The translations under genes and the position numbers were made by a program. From positions 1 to 64,000 of the forward strand of contig CAMJDZ010000002.1 in the NCBI GenBank assembly GCA_946404545.1: a DNA stretch of 64,000 bases. The letters are read 5' to 3'. Every line of letters starts with the position of its first letter. Positions within the stretch are counted from its first letter, which is position 1. The notes under the pieces were generated by a model. It did no database searches. It saw only the letters and a program-made list of their open reading frames with translations, and was not told where the DNA came from. Of this stretch, positions 1 through 7,272 are shown piece after piece. The DNA comes from an uncultured Candidatus Saccharibacteria bacterium (lineage in GTDB: Bacteria; Patescibacteriota; Saccharimonadia; Saccharimonadales; Saccharimonadaceae).

Positions 1-51
1 TTGATTTTCTGGATGAGAACCAGACGTCCTGGACCACTAGACGACGGGACC
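1..51 (-). tRNA. tRNA-Glu(CTC), 3' end cut by the window
   Basis: Read on the minus strand, the sequence begins GGTCCCG (5' acceptor), has a D-arm and an anticodon stem TCTGG/CCAGA around loop TTCTCAT, giving anticodon CTC (Glu). The T-arm and 3' acceptor lie outside the window. It closely resembles the complete tRNA-Glu(TTC) at 24.5 kb. Confidence 0.85.
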
Positions 52-169
52 ACTGAGCGATATTTTAACAAAAAATCAGGATAATTGCAAATCGCTAGTT
101 GCCATATTTGCGAAAACCGGAAAAACATAGTATAATATAGCCATATAATCATTTGGGAGCTTAGCAAGC

Positions 170-619
170 ATGAACGTAATCCGACGCTATTGGCGTATCA
201 TTTTTCCAATCTTCTTCGTCTTATTGATTTGGTCTTTTTCCGATCACAACGGCGCCGTGTCTGATGCCGAGTCTGCTGGCTTTGCCGCACTCTTTGGTCT
301 CTCGAATGAAGTCGCACGCAAGCTCGCCCACCTCTTCCTCTTTGGCGCACTCGGCTATAGCTGCACCAGCTTTATCAAGGGCCTCCACCCAGTTAGCTTC
401 CCAAGATACACTCAAATCATTTATCCAATCATTTTCACGACCATCTACGGCGCACTCGACGAGGTTCATCAGCTTACCGTTGTCGGTCGCAATGCCAGCG
501 CGGGCGACGTATTCTTTGACACGGTCGCAGGCCTTGGCGGCGTCCTCGTTTATATCTTAATTTTCTGCTTCTACCGCCTCTGGCGCATTCGCCGCATCCA
601 GAATTCTTTTGAGCAGTAA
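170..619 (+). CDS. VanZ-like family membrane protein
   Basis: 149 aa, about four membrane segments. VanZ-family signatures are visible: the R-K-x-A-H-L-F-L-F-G segment around residues 50-59 and the DEVHQ...GRNAS..DV.FDT..G block around residues 97-121. The family is linked to teicoplanin resistance in enterococci but is widespread with no settled function. Upstream are two TATAAT-like boxes and GGGAG about 14 nt before the ATG. It may share transcription with der, 52 bp downstream, although der has its own promoter. Confidence 0.85.
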   Translation: MNVIRRYWRIIFPIFFVLLIWSFSDHNGAVSDAESAGFAALFGLSNEVARKLAHLFLFGALGYSCTSFIKGLHPVSFPRYTQIIYPIIFTTIYGALDEVHQLTVVGRNASAGDVFFDTVAGLGGVLVYILIFCFYRLWRIRRIQNSFEQ

Positions 620-671
620 AACATATCACGCCACACTTTACATTTTTTGTCAATTCTGCTAAAATAACGGT

Positions 672-1976
672 ATGAAATTACCGGTAGTAGCAATTATTGG
701 CCAGACTAATGCTGGCAAATCTAGCATCTTCAATCGCCTCGTTCACAAGACGACGGCTATTGTTGCGCGCGAAGCCGGTACTACTCGCGACAACGTTGTG
801 AGCAAAGTCGACAACCGCTATGTTCTCGTCGACACCGCCGGTCTCAAGGATCCAGACGACGAATTTGAGACTCATATTCAGGACCAAATCGAAGACGCCG
901 TCGCAAACGCCGACCTCATTTTGCTCGCTCTTGATAGCAGCAAATATCCAGACCACAACGACAAAATGATCGCCAAAAAGGCTTTCAAATCCGGCAAACC
1001 AATTCTTTTCTTGCTCAATAAATCCGATCTTGGCGAAGCCCTTCCAGACGAAGAATTCTTGATGCTTGGCGCCAAGAATCCAATCCGCGTTTCCGCAACC
1101 ACCGGCATCGGCTTGAACGAACTTCGCGGCAAAATTATTTCCGAGCTCAAAGACCTCGGTTTCGATATGCGCGAAAGGGAAGAAAAACCGGACGACCGCA
1201 TCAAAATCGCCCTTATCGGCCGCCCAAACGTCGGCAAATCCAGCCTCTTTAACTCGCTTGCACAAAAGCAGCAAGCCGTCGTTGCTAACCTCGCCGGCAC
1301 CACCCGCGACGTTAATCGCACCGAAATCCGCTACAAGGGCCGCACGATTGAATTGCTCGACACCGCCGGTCTCCGCAAACCAGGCAAACGCGAAGTTGGC
1401 ATCGAAAAGTTCAGCGCTCTCCGCAGCCTCGCCGCCATCGAAGAAGCCGACGTCTGCTGCATGCTCATCGACAGCACCGAGCCACATTCCAAGCTCGACC
1501 AGACGCTCGCCGGCCAAATCGTTGACGCCGGAAAGGGCATTATTCTCGTCGTCACCAAGACCGACCTCGAAGGCAAGAGCAGCGACGAGATTCTCGACAA
1601 TCTCGAATACGATTTTAATTTCATTCCATATGCGCCAGTCGTTTTAACTAGCTCCGTCACCGGCAAAAACGTGACGAAGATTTTCGAACTTGCCACTCAA
1701 ATCGACGCCGCCCGCCACGCCGAGCTCAAGACTTCCGATCTTAACAAGCTCCTCATGGACGCCGTCAATGCGCATCCGCCGGCTGGCCTCAAAAACACCC
1801 ATCCGAAACTCCGCTACATGGTTCAGACCGATACTTGCCCGCCGTGGTTCGTCGTCTACGGTAGCAACCTCAGCCTCCTCCACTGGAGCTATAAGCGCTA
1901 CCTCGAACGCCGCTTGCGCGAAGCCTTCGACTTCGGCGGCACACCAATCTTCTTTAGTTTCCGCAATCGCGATTAA
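672..1976 (+). CDS. der: Ribosome biogenesis GTPase Der (EngA)
   Basis: 434 aa with tandem GTPase domains and a C-terminal KH-like domain, the normal Der architecture and length; it acts in 50S subunit assembly. First domain: G1 GQTNAGKS at residue 10, DTAGL G3, NKSD G4. Second domain: GRPNVGKS at residue 183, DTAGLR, and TKTD where NKxD is usual. The first G1 is Q-T-N-A rather than the common R-P-N-V. There is no Shine-Dalgarno: an extended -10 TGCTAAAAT (657-665) ends 6 nt before the ATG, so the mRNA is probably leaderless. Confidence 0.96.
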   Translation: MKLPVVAIIGQTNAGKSSIFNRLVHKTTAIVAREAGTTRDNVVSKVDNRYVLVDTAGLKDPDDEFETHIQDQIEDAVANADLILLALDSSKYPDHNDKMIAKKAFKSGKPILFLLNKSDLGEALPDEEFLMLGAKNPIRVSATTGIGLNELRGKIISELKDLGFDMREREEKPDDRIKIALIGRPNVGKSSLFNSLAQKQQAVVANLAGTTRDVNRTEIRYKGRTIELLDTAGLRKPGKREVGIEKFSALRSLAAIEEADVCCMLIDSTEPHSKLDQTLAGQIVDAGKGIILVVTKTDLEGKSSDEILDNLEYDFNFIPYAPVVLTSSVTGKNVTKIFELATQIDAARHAELKTSDLNKLLMDAVNAHPPAGLKNTHPKLRYMVQTDTCPPWFVVYGSNLSLLHWSYKRYLERRLREAFDFGGTPIFFSFRNRD

Positions 1977-1985
1977 CCCAAAGAA

Positions 1986-2019
1986 AAATACCCCCGATTA
2001 AACCTAGGGGGTATTTTTT
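1986..2019. terminator. Bidirectional hairpin terminator
   Basis: ATACCCCC / GGGGGTAT stem followed by TTTTTT on both strands, between der and the convergent small membrane gene. Confidence 0.85.
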
Positions 2020-2344
2020 AAAGGGGTCTGTGAGCGCGTTTGCAATCTTTTCTATCCATCAGCAGTATAAAACCGACTTTCTCAATCCACTTGCGGCGGA
2101 AAATCATATAAATATGAAGAAGCCCGCAGTTGATAAAGCCAAAAGCAATCGCCCAACCCGGATCAATTCCAAGATGAGCTCCTTCATTAATTCTGCCAAT
2201 GAAGGTGTCGATAGCAATGTATATTATCGGCGGGTACACACACGCCAAAAACATAGGCATAAGCCAGAAACAAAAACGTTCCCACTTTGTCGCAGTAACA
2301 TCGTTTGGAATATTCCAGAATTCCGGATTACTATTTGCAGCCAT
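2018..2344 (-). CDS. Small membrane protein, unknown function
   Basis: 108 aa. Two hydrophobic stretches (about residues 23-47 and 62-82) suggest two membrane segments, with a short basic C-terminus. AAAGGAGA lies 6 nt before the ATG and sets the start. A consensus promoter lies about 165 bp upstream, leaving a long leader. I recognise no family; it resembles in layout the other small two-TM proteins of this window (2.6, 5.1, 5.7 and 50-54 kb). Confidence 0.7.
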   Translation of the reverse strand: MAANSNPEFWNIPNDVTATKWERFCFWLMPMFLACVYPPIIYIAIDTFIGRINEGAHLGIDPGWAIAFGFINCGLLHIYMIFRRKWIEKVGFILLMDRKDCKRAHRPL

Positions 2345-2537
2345 ACGCTTCTCCTTTCTCCGCCTTATAGGCAGCGGTGCCTAAGTGTAAGTGCGGACGA
2401 TTCCGCGACTCGTTCTAGCCACCTGCGCGAGATGGACGGGACGAGCCGCGAAAACACGGAGAAACCCCTAGAAAAATACTTAATCGCCTTCAAAGCGACC
2501 ATACTTATATTATATCACAAACGGCATAATTAGTCAA
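2345..2537 (-). promoter_or_regulatory. Consensus promoter and structured leader
   Basis: On the minus strand TTGACT-N17-TATAAT (2509-2537) predicts a leader of roughly 155 nt before the 2018-2344 gene. The leader holds a long hairpin (2401-2415 pairing with 2438-2452, CGCG and CTCGT arms) and a perfect TAGGCA-gcgg-TGCCTA hairpin (2368-2383) just before the ribosome site. It may be a regulatory leader; no known riboswitch class is recognised. Confidence 0.6.
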
Positions 2538-2547
2538 TCAGAGAGCA

Positions 2548-2574
2548 TTAAAAACCACGCTCATTTGAGCGTGG
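2548..2574 (-). terminator. Terminator of the 2583-2984 gene
   Basis: CCACGCTCA / TGAGCGTGG stem followed on the minus strand by TTTTT. Confidence 0.8.
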
Positions 2575-2582
2575 CAGAAGAG

Positions 2583-2984
2583 CTATTGTGTCATCATTAA
2601 ATAAATCAGCCAGAAAATCAGGTAGTGGCCAAGGCACGCGCTAAAGATCGCGATAGCAATCTTTAAGTATGATGCTGATTGATTAATCGCCGCTCTAAAA
2701 CGGCTAATCATTTGCTTCACCTCGTCGCTCGGCGCCCATACAAGGCCGTCGTCACGCATAATCCAAATATCATCAATACTATCACTGCCGAGAATCGTGT
2801 CGACGATTGTAAAATCGCCGGGATAATCCACGAGATTTGGCTCAATCTTACGAATATCTTCCCGAATCGCCAAGTAACGATTATGCTGATTCCGCTTACA
2901 AACTGAATGGTTAATAAAAGCAACAATCAACAGGAAGACGCAGGATATTATGATAAAGTTTTGCAAATCTATCAGTAAGGACAC
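2583..2984 (-). CDS. Two-TM protein, phoH-flanking family (member 1)
   Basis: 133 aa. TM1 is near residues 7-26 and TM2 near 105-130, enclosing a ~75-residue domain that contains IEPNL and an acidic stretch. The start is GTG, chosen because GGAGGTGA lies 8 nt before it. The same TM-domain-TM layout with an EP(E)L motif occurs in the genes at 5122 and 5702, so the three look like diverged paralogues around the PhoH-like gene. Function unknown. Confidence 0.7.
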   Translation of the reverse strand: MSLLIDLQNFIIISCVFLLIVAFINHSVCKRNQHNRYLAIREDIRKIEPNLVDYPGDFTIVDTILGSDSIDDIWIMRDDGLVWAPSDEVKQMISRFRAAINQSASYLKIAIAIFSACLGHYLIFWLIYLMMTQ

Positions 2985-3035
2985 TTAAAATCACCTCCTC
3001 TAAAAGAACGAAAAATAATAACTCTTCTACCTAGA

Positions 3036-3064
3036 ATTATGCAACAAAAACCATAAAAAGTCAA
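3036..3064 (-). promoter_or_regulatory. Promoter for 2583-2984
   Basis: Minus strand TTGACT-N17-CATAAT; the spacer is exactly 17 nt. Confidence 0.7.
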
Positions 3065-3086
3065 TGGAGAAGCCGCTCCGACCCCC

Positions 3087-3130
3087 ATGCTATAATTAAT
3101 TTAACAGGTGGGCATCCTCATTCGGATGCC
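3087..3130 (+). promoter_or_regulatory. Extended -10 promoter and leader hairpin of the PhoH-like gene
   Basis: ATGCTATAAT (3087-3096) should start a transcript near 3103. The leader opens with a perfect GGCATCC-tcattc-GGATGCC hairpin (3111-3130) followed by TATTTTGTT, which could act as an attenuator or a 5' stability element. Confidence 0.55.
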
Positions 3131-3188
3131 TATTTTGTTCCAGTACATTTACAGAGAAACACTATCCACTCGAAAGGGGGAATTACAC

Positions 3189-5012
3189 ATGAGTAAGAAC
3201 AAGGTAGTTAAAGTTCCGAACACGACGGCTAGTATGAAGCCTCAGGCGCCCAAAGAATCCAAAAGAGCTCTGAGCAGCCGCGCTGCAAAGGCGGCTGAAG
3301 AAGCCAGGAAAGCAGAGAAGGAAAAGAACGACCGCCTGAAGATAGAGATGAAGATTAGGGAAGCAAAAGCAAAAGATCCGAAATGGCACAAGCAGCTCGT
3401 TCCGGCACTCGACGCGCTCATCGGCGACCCTGAGATTCTTGAGCCCAAAGAAAATTCCAAGCTGAAAGCGGCAATCATGTATATTCCCGACCAATATATC
3501 GATCGCGTCTGCGATTGGAGAGACGAGCTGTCTACTCGCGGCGAAGCTGCGAAAAACCTGCTCCGTATCTTTTCAGATATTCTCGAGAAAATACACGACG
3601 ACCCCGACGGAAGTAAACTGTACACTTGCAAAAACGGCATGAAAATCCGTTTCGTAAGCGACGTCCGAGTTCCGCACGGCGCCGATCGCAAAAGTGCTAC
3701 CGCAAACGCTCTAGCTGTCGCCAATTACTACAACCAAGAGCCGGATGCCGATATTGCTATTCTTACCGGAGACGATTTCATGGCAGCAAAGGCATCAAAA
3801 AACAACATCGATGTGGCACGTATTAATCCGGACATCTACACCGGCCGCCGTGAGCTCGAATTTCCGAAAGACACCGAAGCTCTCGACCAGTGGCTCTACA
3901 AGGGATACTTGACCGAGAAAATGTTTCATAAATATTTCCCAGCCGAAAAACCCCTAAAGCTGAACGAGTTTGTCGAATTTATAATTCCCGACGATGAAAT
4001 CTCGTGCCGCCTCACGAATGGCACAGATAGAGGCGTGTGGAATTACGTCGGTCGCTTTTATTGTGTCATGGACGAAGACGGAAAGCCGGAAAAAGAGCCC
4101 TGCTTACAGCAGTTGAGTTACATCAAGGAATTACCAAGTTATCTTAAGCCGAAGAACAGCGGTCAGGCCATGTTTGCCGAAGCCCTGCTTGCTCCGCCCG
4201 AAGAAATCCCGATTGTCATCTGCCCATCCAAATTCGGAACAGGTAAAACCTATCTTGCAGTCGGCATCGGTCTTCATTTAGTCGAAAAAGGAGACTTCAT
4301 GAGACTCTTCGTCGTCCCGCGTGATTCAGAACTCGGCAAAGACATCGGTTTCCTGCCTGGCACAGAATTCGAAAAGACCATCGCAAAGGCAATGCCGATT
4401 GTCGACAACATTGAGTCTTATCTGAAGAACAGATGGGCCGCAAAAGGCAATGGCGCCCCAAAGGTCAAAAAAGGCAAAAAGGATGGTAATTCCAGGGCAA
4501 AAAACAAGGGTAGTAGAAAATACGACTCCGACAAAGACGCTTTTAATGCCGAGCTGGTCGAAGAAATTACTGCCACAGTCGAAAAGTCTCAGTCCAAAAA
4601 AGACGAGAATGTATTTGCGGCACCGGAGGGTACCGGCGCCAAAGTCGGCCTCTCCCAGCTCAAGGAATGGACCCAGAAAATCATCAAGAAGCTCATCGAG
4701 TTCGTTTCCGTCATTAATATGGGCGGCCGTAATATTTCCGATTCCTGGATAATCTACGACGAAGCTCAGGATTTGGAACGTTTTCAGATGAACCAGCTCA
4801 TGAAGCGTATTGGAGATAAATCCAAAATGATTATTACCGGTGACCCGCACCAGGTATTCAATCGTCACATGAATGAACGTAGTAATGGTTTGAGTTACGC
4901 CGCGACCAAGATGGCTGGCAGCCCATACGCTGCCATTATCTCAATGTACAAGAAGAGCGAGGTTACTCGTTCTGCCGCAGCGCAGGAGATCGGAGAGCGT
5001 CTCGACCATTAA
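3189..5012 (+). CDS. PhoH-like ATPase with PIN-like N-terminal region
   Basis: 607 aa from the ATG preceded by AAAGGGGG; longer upstream readings run into the leader hairpin. Order: Lys/Ala-rich charged N-terminus (1-60), a region resembling the PIN domain of PhoH2 proteins (about 140-230), then a PhoH ATPase: P-loop SKFGTGKT (347-354), the LGKDIGFLPG segment, Walker B IIYDEAQ (D524-E525), TGDPHQ, and SNGL near the end. Family members are RNA-acting ATPases/helicases with an RNase-type PIN partner. Oddities: the first P-loop glycine is Ser, and a ~100-residue Lys-rich insert separates Walker A from the B region. It is flanked by paralogous two-TM genes. Confidence 0.8.
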   Translation: MSKNKVVKVPNTTASMKPQAPKESKRALSSRAAKAAEEARKAEKEKNDRLKIEMKIREAKAKDPKWHKQLVPALDALIGDPEILEPKENSKLKAAIMYIPDQYIDRVCDWRDELSTRGEAAKNLLRIFSDILEKIHDDPDGSKLYTCKNGMKIRFVSDVRVPHGADRKSATANALAVANYYNQEPDADIAILTGDDFMAAKASKNNIDVARINPDIYTGRRELEFPKDTEALDQWLYKGYLTEKMFHKYFPAEKPLKLNEFVEFIIPDDEISCRLTNGTDRGVWNYVGRFYCVMDEDGKPEKEPCLQQLSYIKELPSYLKPKNSGQAMFAEALLAPPEEIPIVICPSKFGTGKTYLAVGIGLHLVEKGDFMRLFVVPRDSELGKDIGFLPGTEFEKTIAKAMPIVDNIESYLKNRWAAKGNGAPKVKKGKKDGNSRAKNKGSRKYDSDKDAFNAELVEEITATVEKSQSKKDENVFAAPEGTGAKVGLSQLKEWTQKIIKKLIEFVSVINMGGRNISDSWIIYDEAQDLERFQMNQLMKRIGDKSKMIITGDPHQVFNRHMNERSNGLSYAATKMAGSPYAAIISMYKKSEVTRSAAAQEIGERLDH

Positions 5013-5038
5013 CCTCTCAAGTGTTTCTCTAAATGATT

Positions 5039-5067
5039 AGCCGCCCCGGTCACCGAGGCGGCTTTTT
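5039..5067 (+). terminator. Terminator of the PhoH-like gene
   Basis: AGCCGCC / GGCGGCT stem followed by TTTTT. Confidence 0.85.
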
Positions 5068-5121
5068 AAAGGCATTTTTAAACCCCGCAAGCGCGGGGTT
5101 GTAGGGGAGTAGCGAGCGTGA

Positions 5122-5583
5122 TTAAGTAGCCATTTTGCGTTTTTTACGCATATGTATTGCATATCGTATGTTGAATAATAAGGCTTCTACCGGATCGCGC
5201 AAAACTAAGCAGATCAAGAAAATAAGCAAACCTATTATACAGGCGAGAAACGTCAACATCCCACATGAGCCATTAACGTTGGCTCGATAATCGATACCAT
5301 ACTTTTCTTTGAAAGCCGCTATATTGTTCTGAACAGCAGCATCACTAATAACGATCCGTTCACCCTTATAAGTAACGTGATACAAATTATCTACGTCAAA
5401 GGAAATATCGCTCTGGCTTGCGCCGGCAAGCTCAGGTATTTCCTCGACCAAGTAACAACGCAACTCTGTTGCCGCTATTTCAGCTTCTTCCATGTCGGCA
5501 GGCCTATAACCAACCCAAACATAAGTAACCATAGCAGCTGTAAGAACAAAGCTAATTAACAATGAAATAACAGTGCTTTTCAT
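5122..5583 (-). CDS. Two-TM protein, phoH-flanking family (member 2)
   Basis: 153 aa. TM1 is at about residues 6-26 and TM2 at 108-130, with a basic RKKRK tail. The start is the ATG preceded by AAAGGTGGTGA; an in-frame GTG 12 nt earlier sits inside that ribosome site. The middle domain reads EEIPEL...ISFDVDNLYHVTYKG, matching the pattern of member 3 (KLEPEL...IEIDTTSILYRG). Function unknown; the domain would face outside if the N-terminus is cytoplasmic. Confidence 0.7.
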   Translation of the reverse strand: MKSTVISLLISFVLTAAMVTYVWVGYRPADMEEAEIAATELRCYLVEEIPELAGASQSDISFDVDNLYHVTYKGERIVISDAAVQNNIAAFKEKYGIDYRANVNGSCGMLTFLACIIGLLIFLICLVLRDPVEALLFNIRYAIHMRKKRKMAT

Positions 5584-5633
5584 AATGCTCACCACCTTTA
5601 TAGAAATATTAAGCTGCTCCCCGAATAGAGATA

Positions 5634-5662
5634 ATTATACCACAAAATCGCAAAATAATCAA
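5634..5662 (-). promoter_or_regulatory. Promoter for 5122-5583
   Basis: Minus strand TTGATT-N17-TATAAT, giving a leader of about 45 nt. Confidence 0.7.
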
Positions 5663-5693
5663 ATATAAAAACCGCCCCTACTTGGGGCGGTTA
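5663..5693 (-). terminator. Terminator of 5702-6148
   Basis: AACCGCCCC / GGGGCGGTT stem followed by a T-tract on the minus strand, placed directly before the next promoter. Confidence 0.8.
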
Positions 5694-5701
5694 TCTGAAG
5701 A

Positions 5702-6148
5702 TTAGCTAGCGGATTGTGTGTCTGCGGCTTCTTGTTTGCCTCGAAGATCTTTTATTTCGCCGATTGCAAACCTTAGGCCGACCAGAGAAATAGATGCCAT
5801 TATTATTACGCCACCAATCAGAGCAATGAAACTCCAGACACAGTAGTCGTCATAATACTTCTCGACTAAAACTTCCGAAGCTTCACTCAGGTAAATGTAC
5901 TTACCTCTGTACAGAATCGATGTCGTATCAATTTCGATCTCACTCTCTCTGGCGCCTTCTAACTCGGGCTCGAGCTTCATGACAGCGCGAATCGTCGCCA
6001 ATCTGGCTTCATCCTTCGTTGCAAAACGAGTAATCGTGACTTTCGTAAAAACGACCGCACCAAAAGCAAATACTAAAAACACAAGGCACATACATATGAG
6101 CATCACGTTATCCATTAACAGACGTATTACCTTGCTATTTTTAAACAT
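5702..6148 (-). CDS. Two-TM protein, phoH-flanking family (member 3)
   Basis: 148 aa. TM1 is at about residues 13-34, TM2 at about 102-125, with a polar Gln/Ala/Ser tail. The start ATG follows AAGGTGGT. The ~65-residue domain between the TMs carries KLEPEL and an IDTTSILYRGKYIYLSEA-like stretch shared in outline with the 5122 protein. Family not recognised. Confidence 0.7.
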   Translation of the reverse strand: MFKNSKVIRLLMDNVMLICMCLVFLVFAFGAVVFTKVTITRFATKDEARLATIRAVMKLEPELEGARESEIEIDTTSILYRGKYIYLSEASEVLVEKYYDDYCVWSFIALIGGVIIMASISLVGLRFAIGEIKDLRGKQEAADTQSAS

Positions 6149-6208
6149 CCATACCACCTTCTTTCAAGATACTAGGCGCCGCTCCCAAGAGGAACGCCTG
6201 TACTTCTA

Positions 6209-6237
6209 ATTATGCAATAAACGCGCCACGATGTCAA
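6209..6237 (-). promoter_or_regulatory. Promoter for 5702-6148
   Basis: Minus strand TTGACA-N17-CATAAT. It lies back-to-back with the pth -10 at 6246-6251, so the two genes are divergently transcribed from a ~45 bp region. Confidence 0.7.
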
Positions 6238-6257
6238 GAATAGAGTATAATAGAAAC

Positions 6258-6773
6258 ATGAAAATTATTTTGGGTTTTGGCAACCCGGGCAACCAGTATA
6301 ACTTTACACGCCATAATTACGGCTTTTTGGCGCTCGATTTTTATGCCAAGGTCCACAAGCTAACTTGGGTCGAAAAACCGCGCTGGAAGGCTCTGGTGGC
6401 CCAGGACGACGAAAATGATTTACTGCTCGTCAAACCACAGACTTTCTATAACGAAGTAGGGCAGAGCGTCCAGGCCGTCACGGGCTTCTATAAAGACGCC
6501 GAGCTTCTCGTTGTTTGCGACGATTTCAACCTCCCATTCGGCCAGATCCGCTTCCGCGAGCGGGGCAGCGCTGGTGGAAACAACGGTCTCAAATCGACGA
6601 TTCAGCATCTCGGTACGGAGGATTTCCCGCGCCTTCGCCTCGGCACCGGCAACGAAGCGCTCCGCCAGCAAATCGGCGACGTCAACTTTGTCTTATCTAA
6701 ATTTACACCCGAAGAACACGAAAAACTCGCCCCAGTTCTTGGCGAAATTGCCAATTTTATTACAAAATACTAA
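6258..6773 (+). CDS. pth: Peptidyl-tRNA hydrolase
   Basis: 171 aa. It releases tRNA from peptidyl-tRNA dropped by ribosomes. Pth signatures are visible: GFGNPGNQYNFTRHNYGF near the N-terminus (catalytic His in the TRHN motif), KPQTFYNEVGQSV, and DDFNLPFGQIRFRERGSAGGNNGL. The start was moved to this ATG, which gives MKIILGFGNPG. An upstream in-frame ATG lies ahead of the -10 TATAAT (6246-6251), which ends 6 nt before the chosen start, so the mRNA looks leaderless. Confidence 0.95.
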   Translation: MKIILGFGNPGNQYNFTRHNYGFLALDFYAKVHKLTWVEKPRWKALVAQDDENDLLLVKPQTFYNEVGQSVQAVTGFYKDAELLVVCDDFNLPFGQIRFRERGSAGGNNGLKSTIQHLGTEDFPRLRLGTGNEALRQQIGDVNFVLSKFTPEEHEKLAPVLGEIANFITKY

Positions 6774-6902
6774 AAAATCGCCCATTTTATAACACTTTTT
6801 TACAAATTAACAATAAGCGCTTTGACCCCTTTAAATAGAGACAAAAAGGGCGAAAAACGCCGCAAAATCCTATTGAAATTCAAAAAAAGTGTGTAAAAAC
6901 TA

Positions 6903-6931
6903 TTGACTATTGTGCAAATACGTGATACAAT
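6903..6931 (+). promoter_or_regulatory. Strong promoter of a noncoding RNA
   Basis: TTGACT-N17-TACAAT with ideal spacing; predicted start near 6938. Confidence 0.75.
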
Positions 6932-6937
6932 GAGTAC

Positions 6938-7235
6938 AGTTTTAGCCGAAAGGCTAAGTACTGCACCTAAATAATCTATAACTTTGTTAAAACATCGTTT
7001 TAACAATTGTTGCGTGCTTTAGAAACCCATTCGGCCTTCAAATTTCTCCTATAGTTTGAAGTGAAAAGTATTACCTCCACTTAGAATGCAAGTTTCTAAG
7101 GCTAGCAACCCCTTTAAACCGGCGGACCCCAATTTGTGTGAGGTGGGTCGCGCTTCCGTCTTCCGGTACCAACAAGAGGTGTGTTTAAAGGGTTAAATAG
7201 CCTCAGGTGATGCCCACCCTTACCTGAGGCTTTTT
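6938..7235 (+). ncRNA. Unidentified structured noncoding RNA upstream of topA
   Basis: About 300 nt between a near-consensus promoter and a terminator, with no plausible start codon and reading frame. Strong pairings: TTAGCC-gaaa-GGCTAA near the 5' end, TTGTTAAAAC-atc-GTTTTAACAA (6984-7006), and a 12-bp long-range stem AACCC(C)TTTAAAC/GTTTAAAGGGTT (7107-7119 with 7183-7194) enclosing a GACCC/GGGTC helix. I looked for RNase P, tmRNA, SRP and 6S landmarks and saw none. It shares the 16-mer AATTTGTGTGAGGTGG with the 31.75 kb spacer. Confidence 0.65.
7199..7235 (+). terminator. Terminator of the upstream ncRNA
   Basis: AGCCTCAGGT / ACCTGAGGCT stem and TTTTT; it lies 38 bp before the topA start. 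Confidence 0.88.
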
Positions 7236-7272
7236 GATGGCAAAAAATTATCGTGTGTTAATATATATAAAT

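Noticed and set aside
678..1517. 279-codon frame antisense to der
   Set aside because: Shadow of a well-supported gene caused by third-position GC bias; no start signal.
7237..7272. Upstream ATG for topA
   Set aside because: It lies against the terminator of the upstream RNA and before the -10; the next ATG gives the canonical MGKNLVIVESPAK start.
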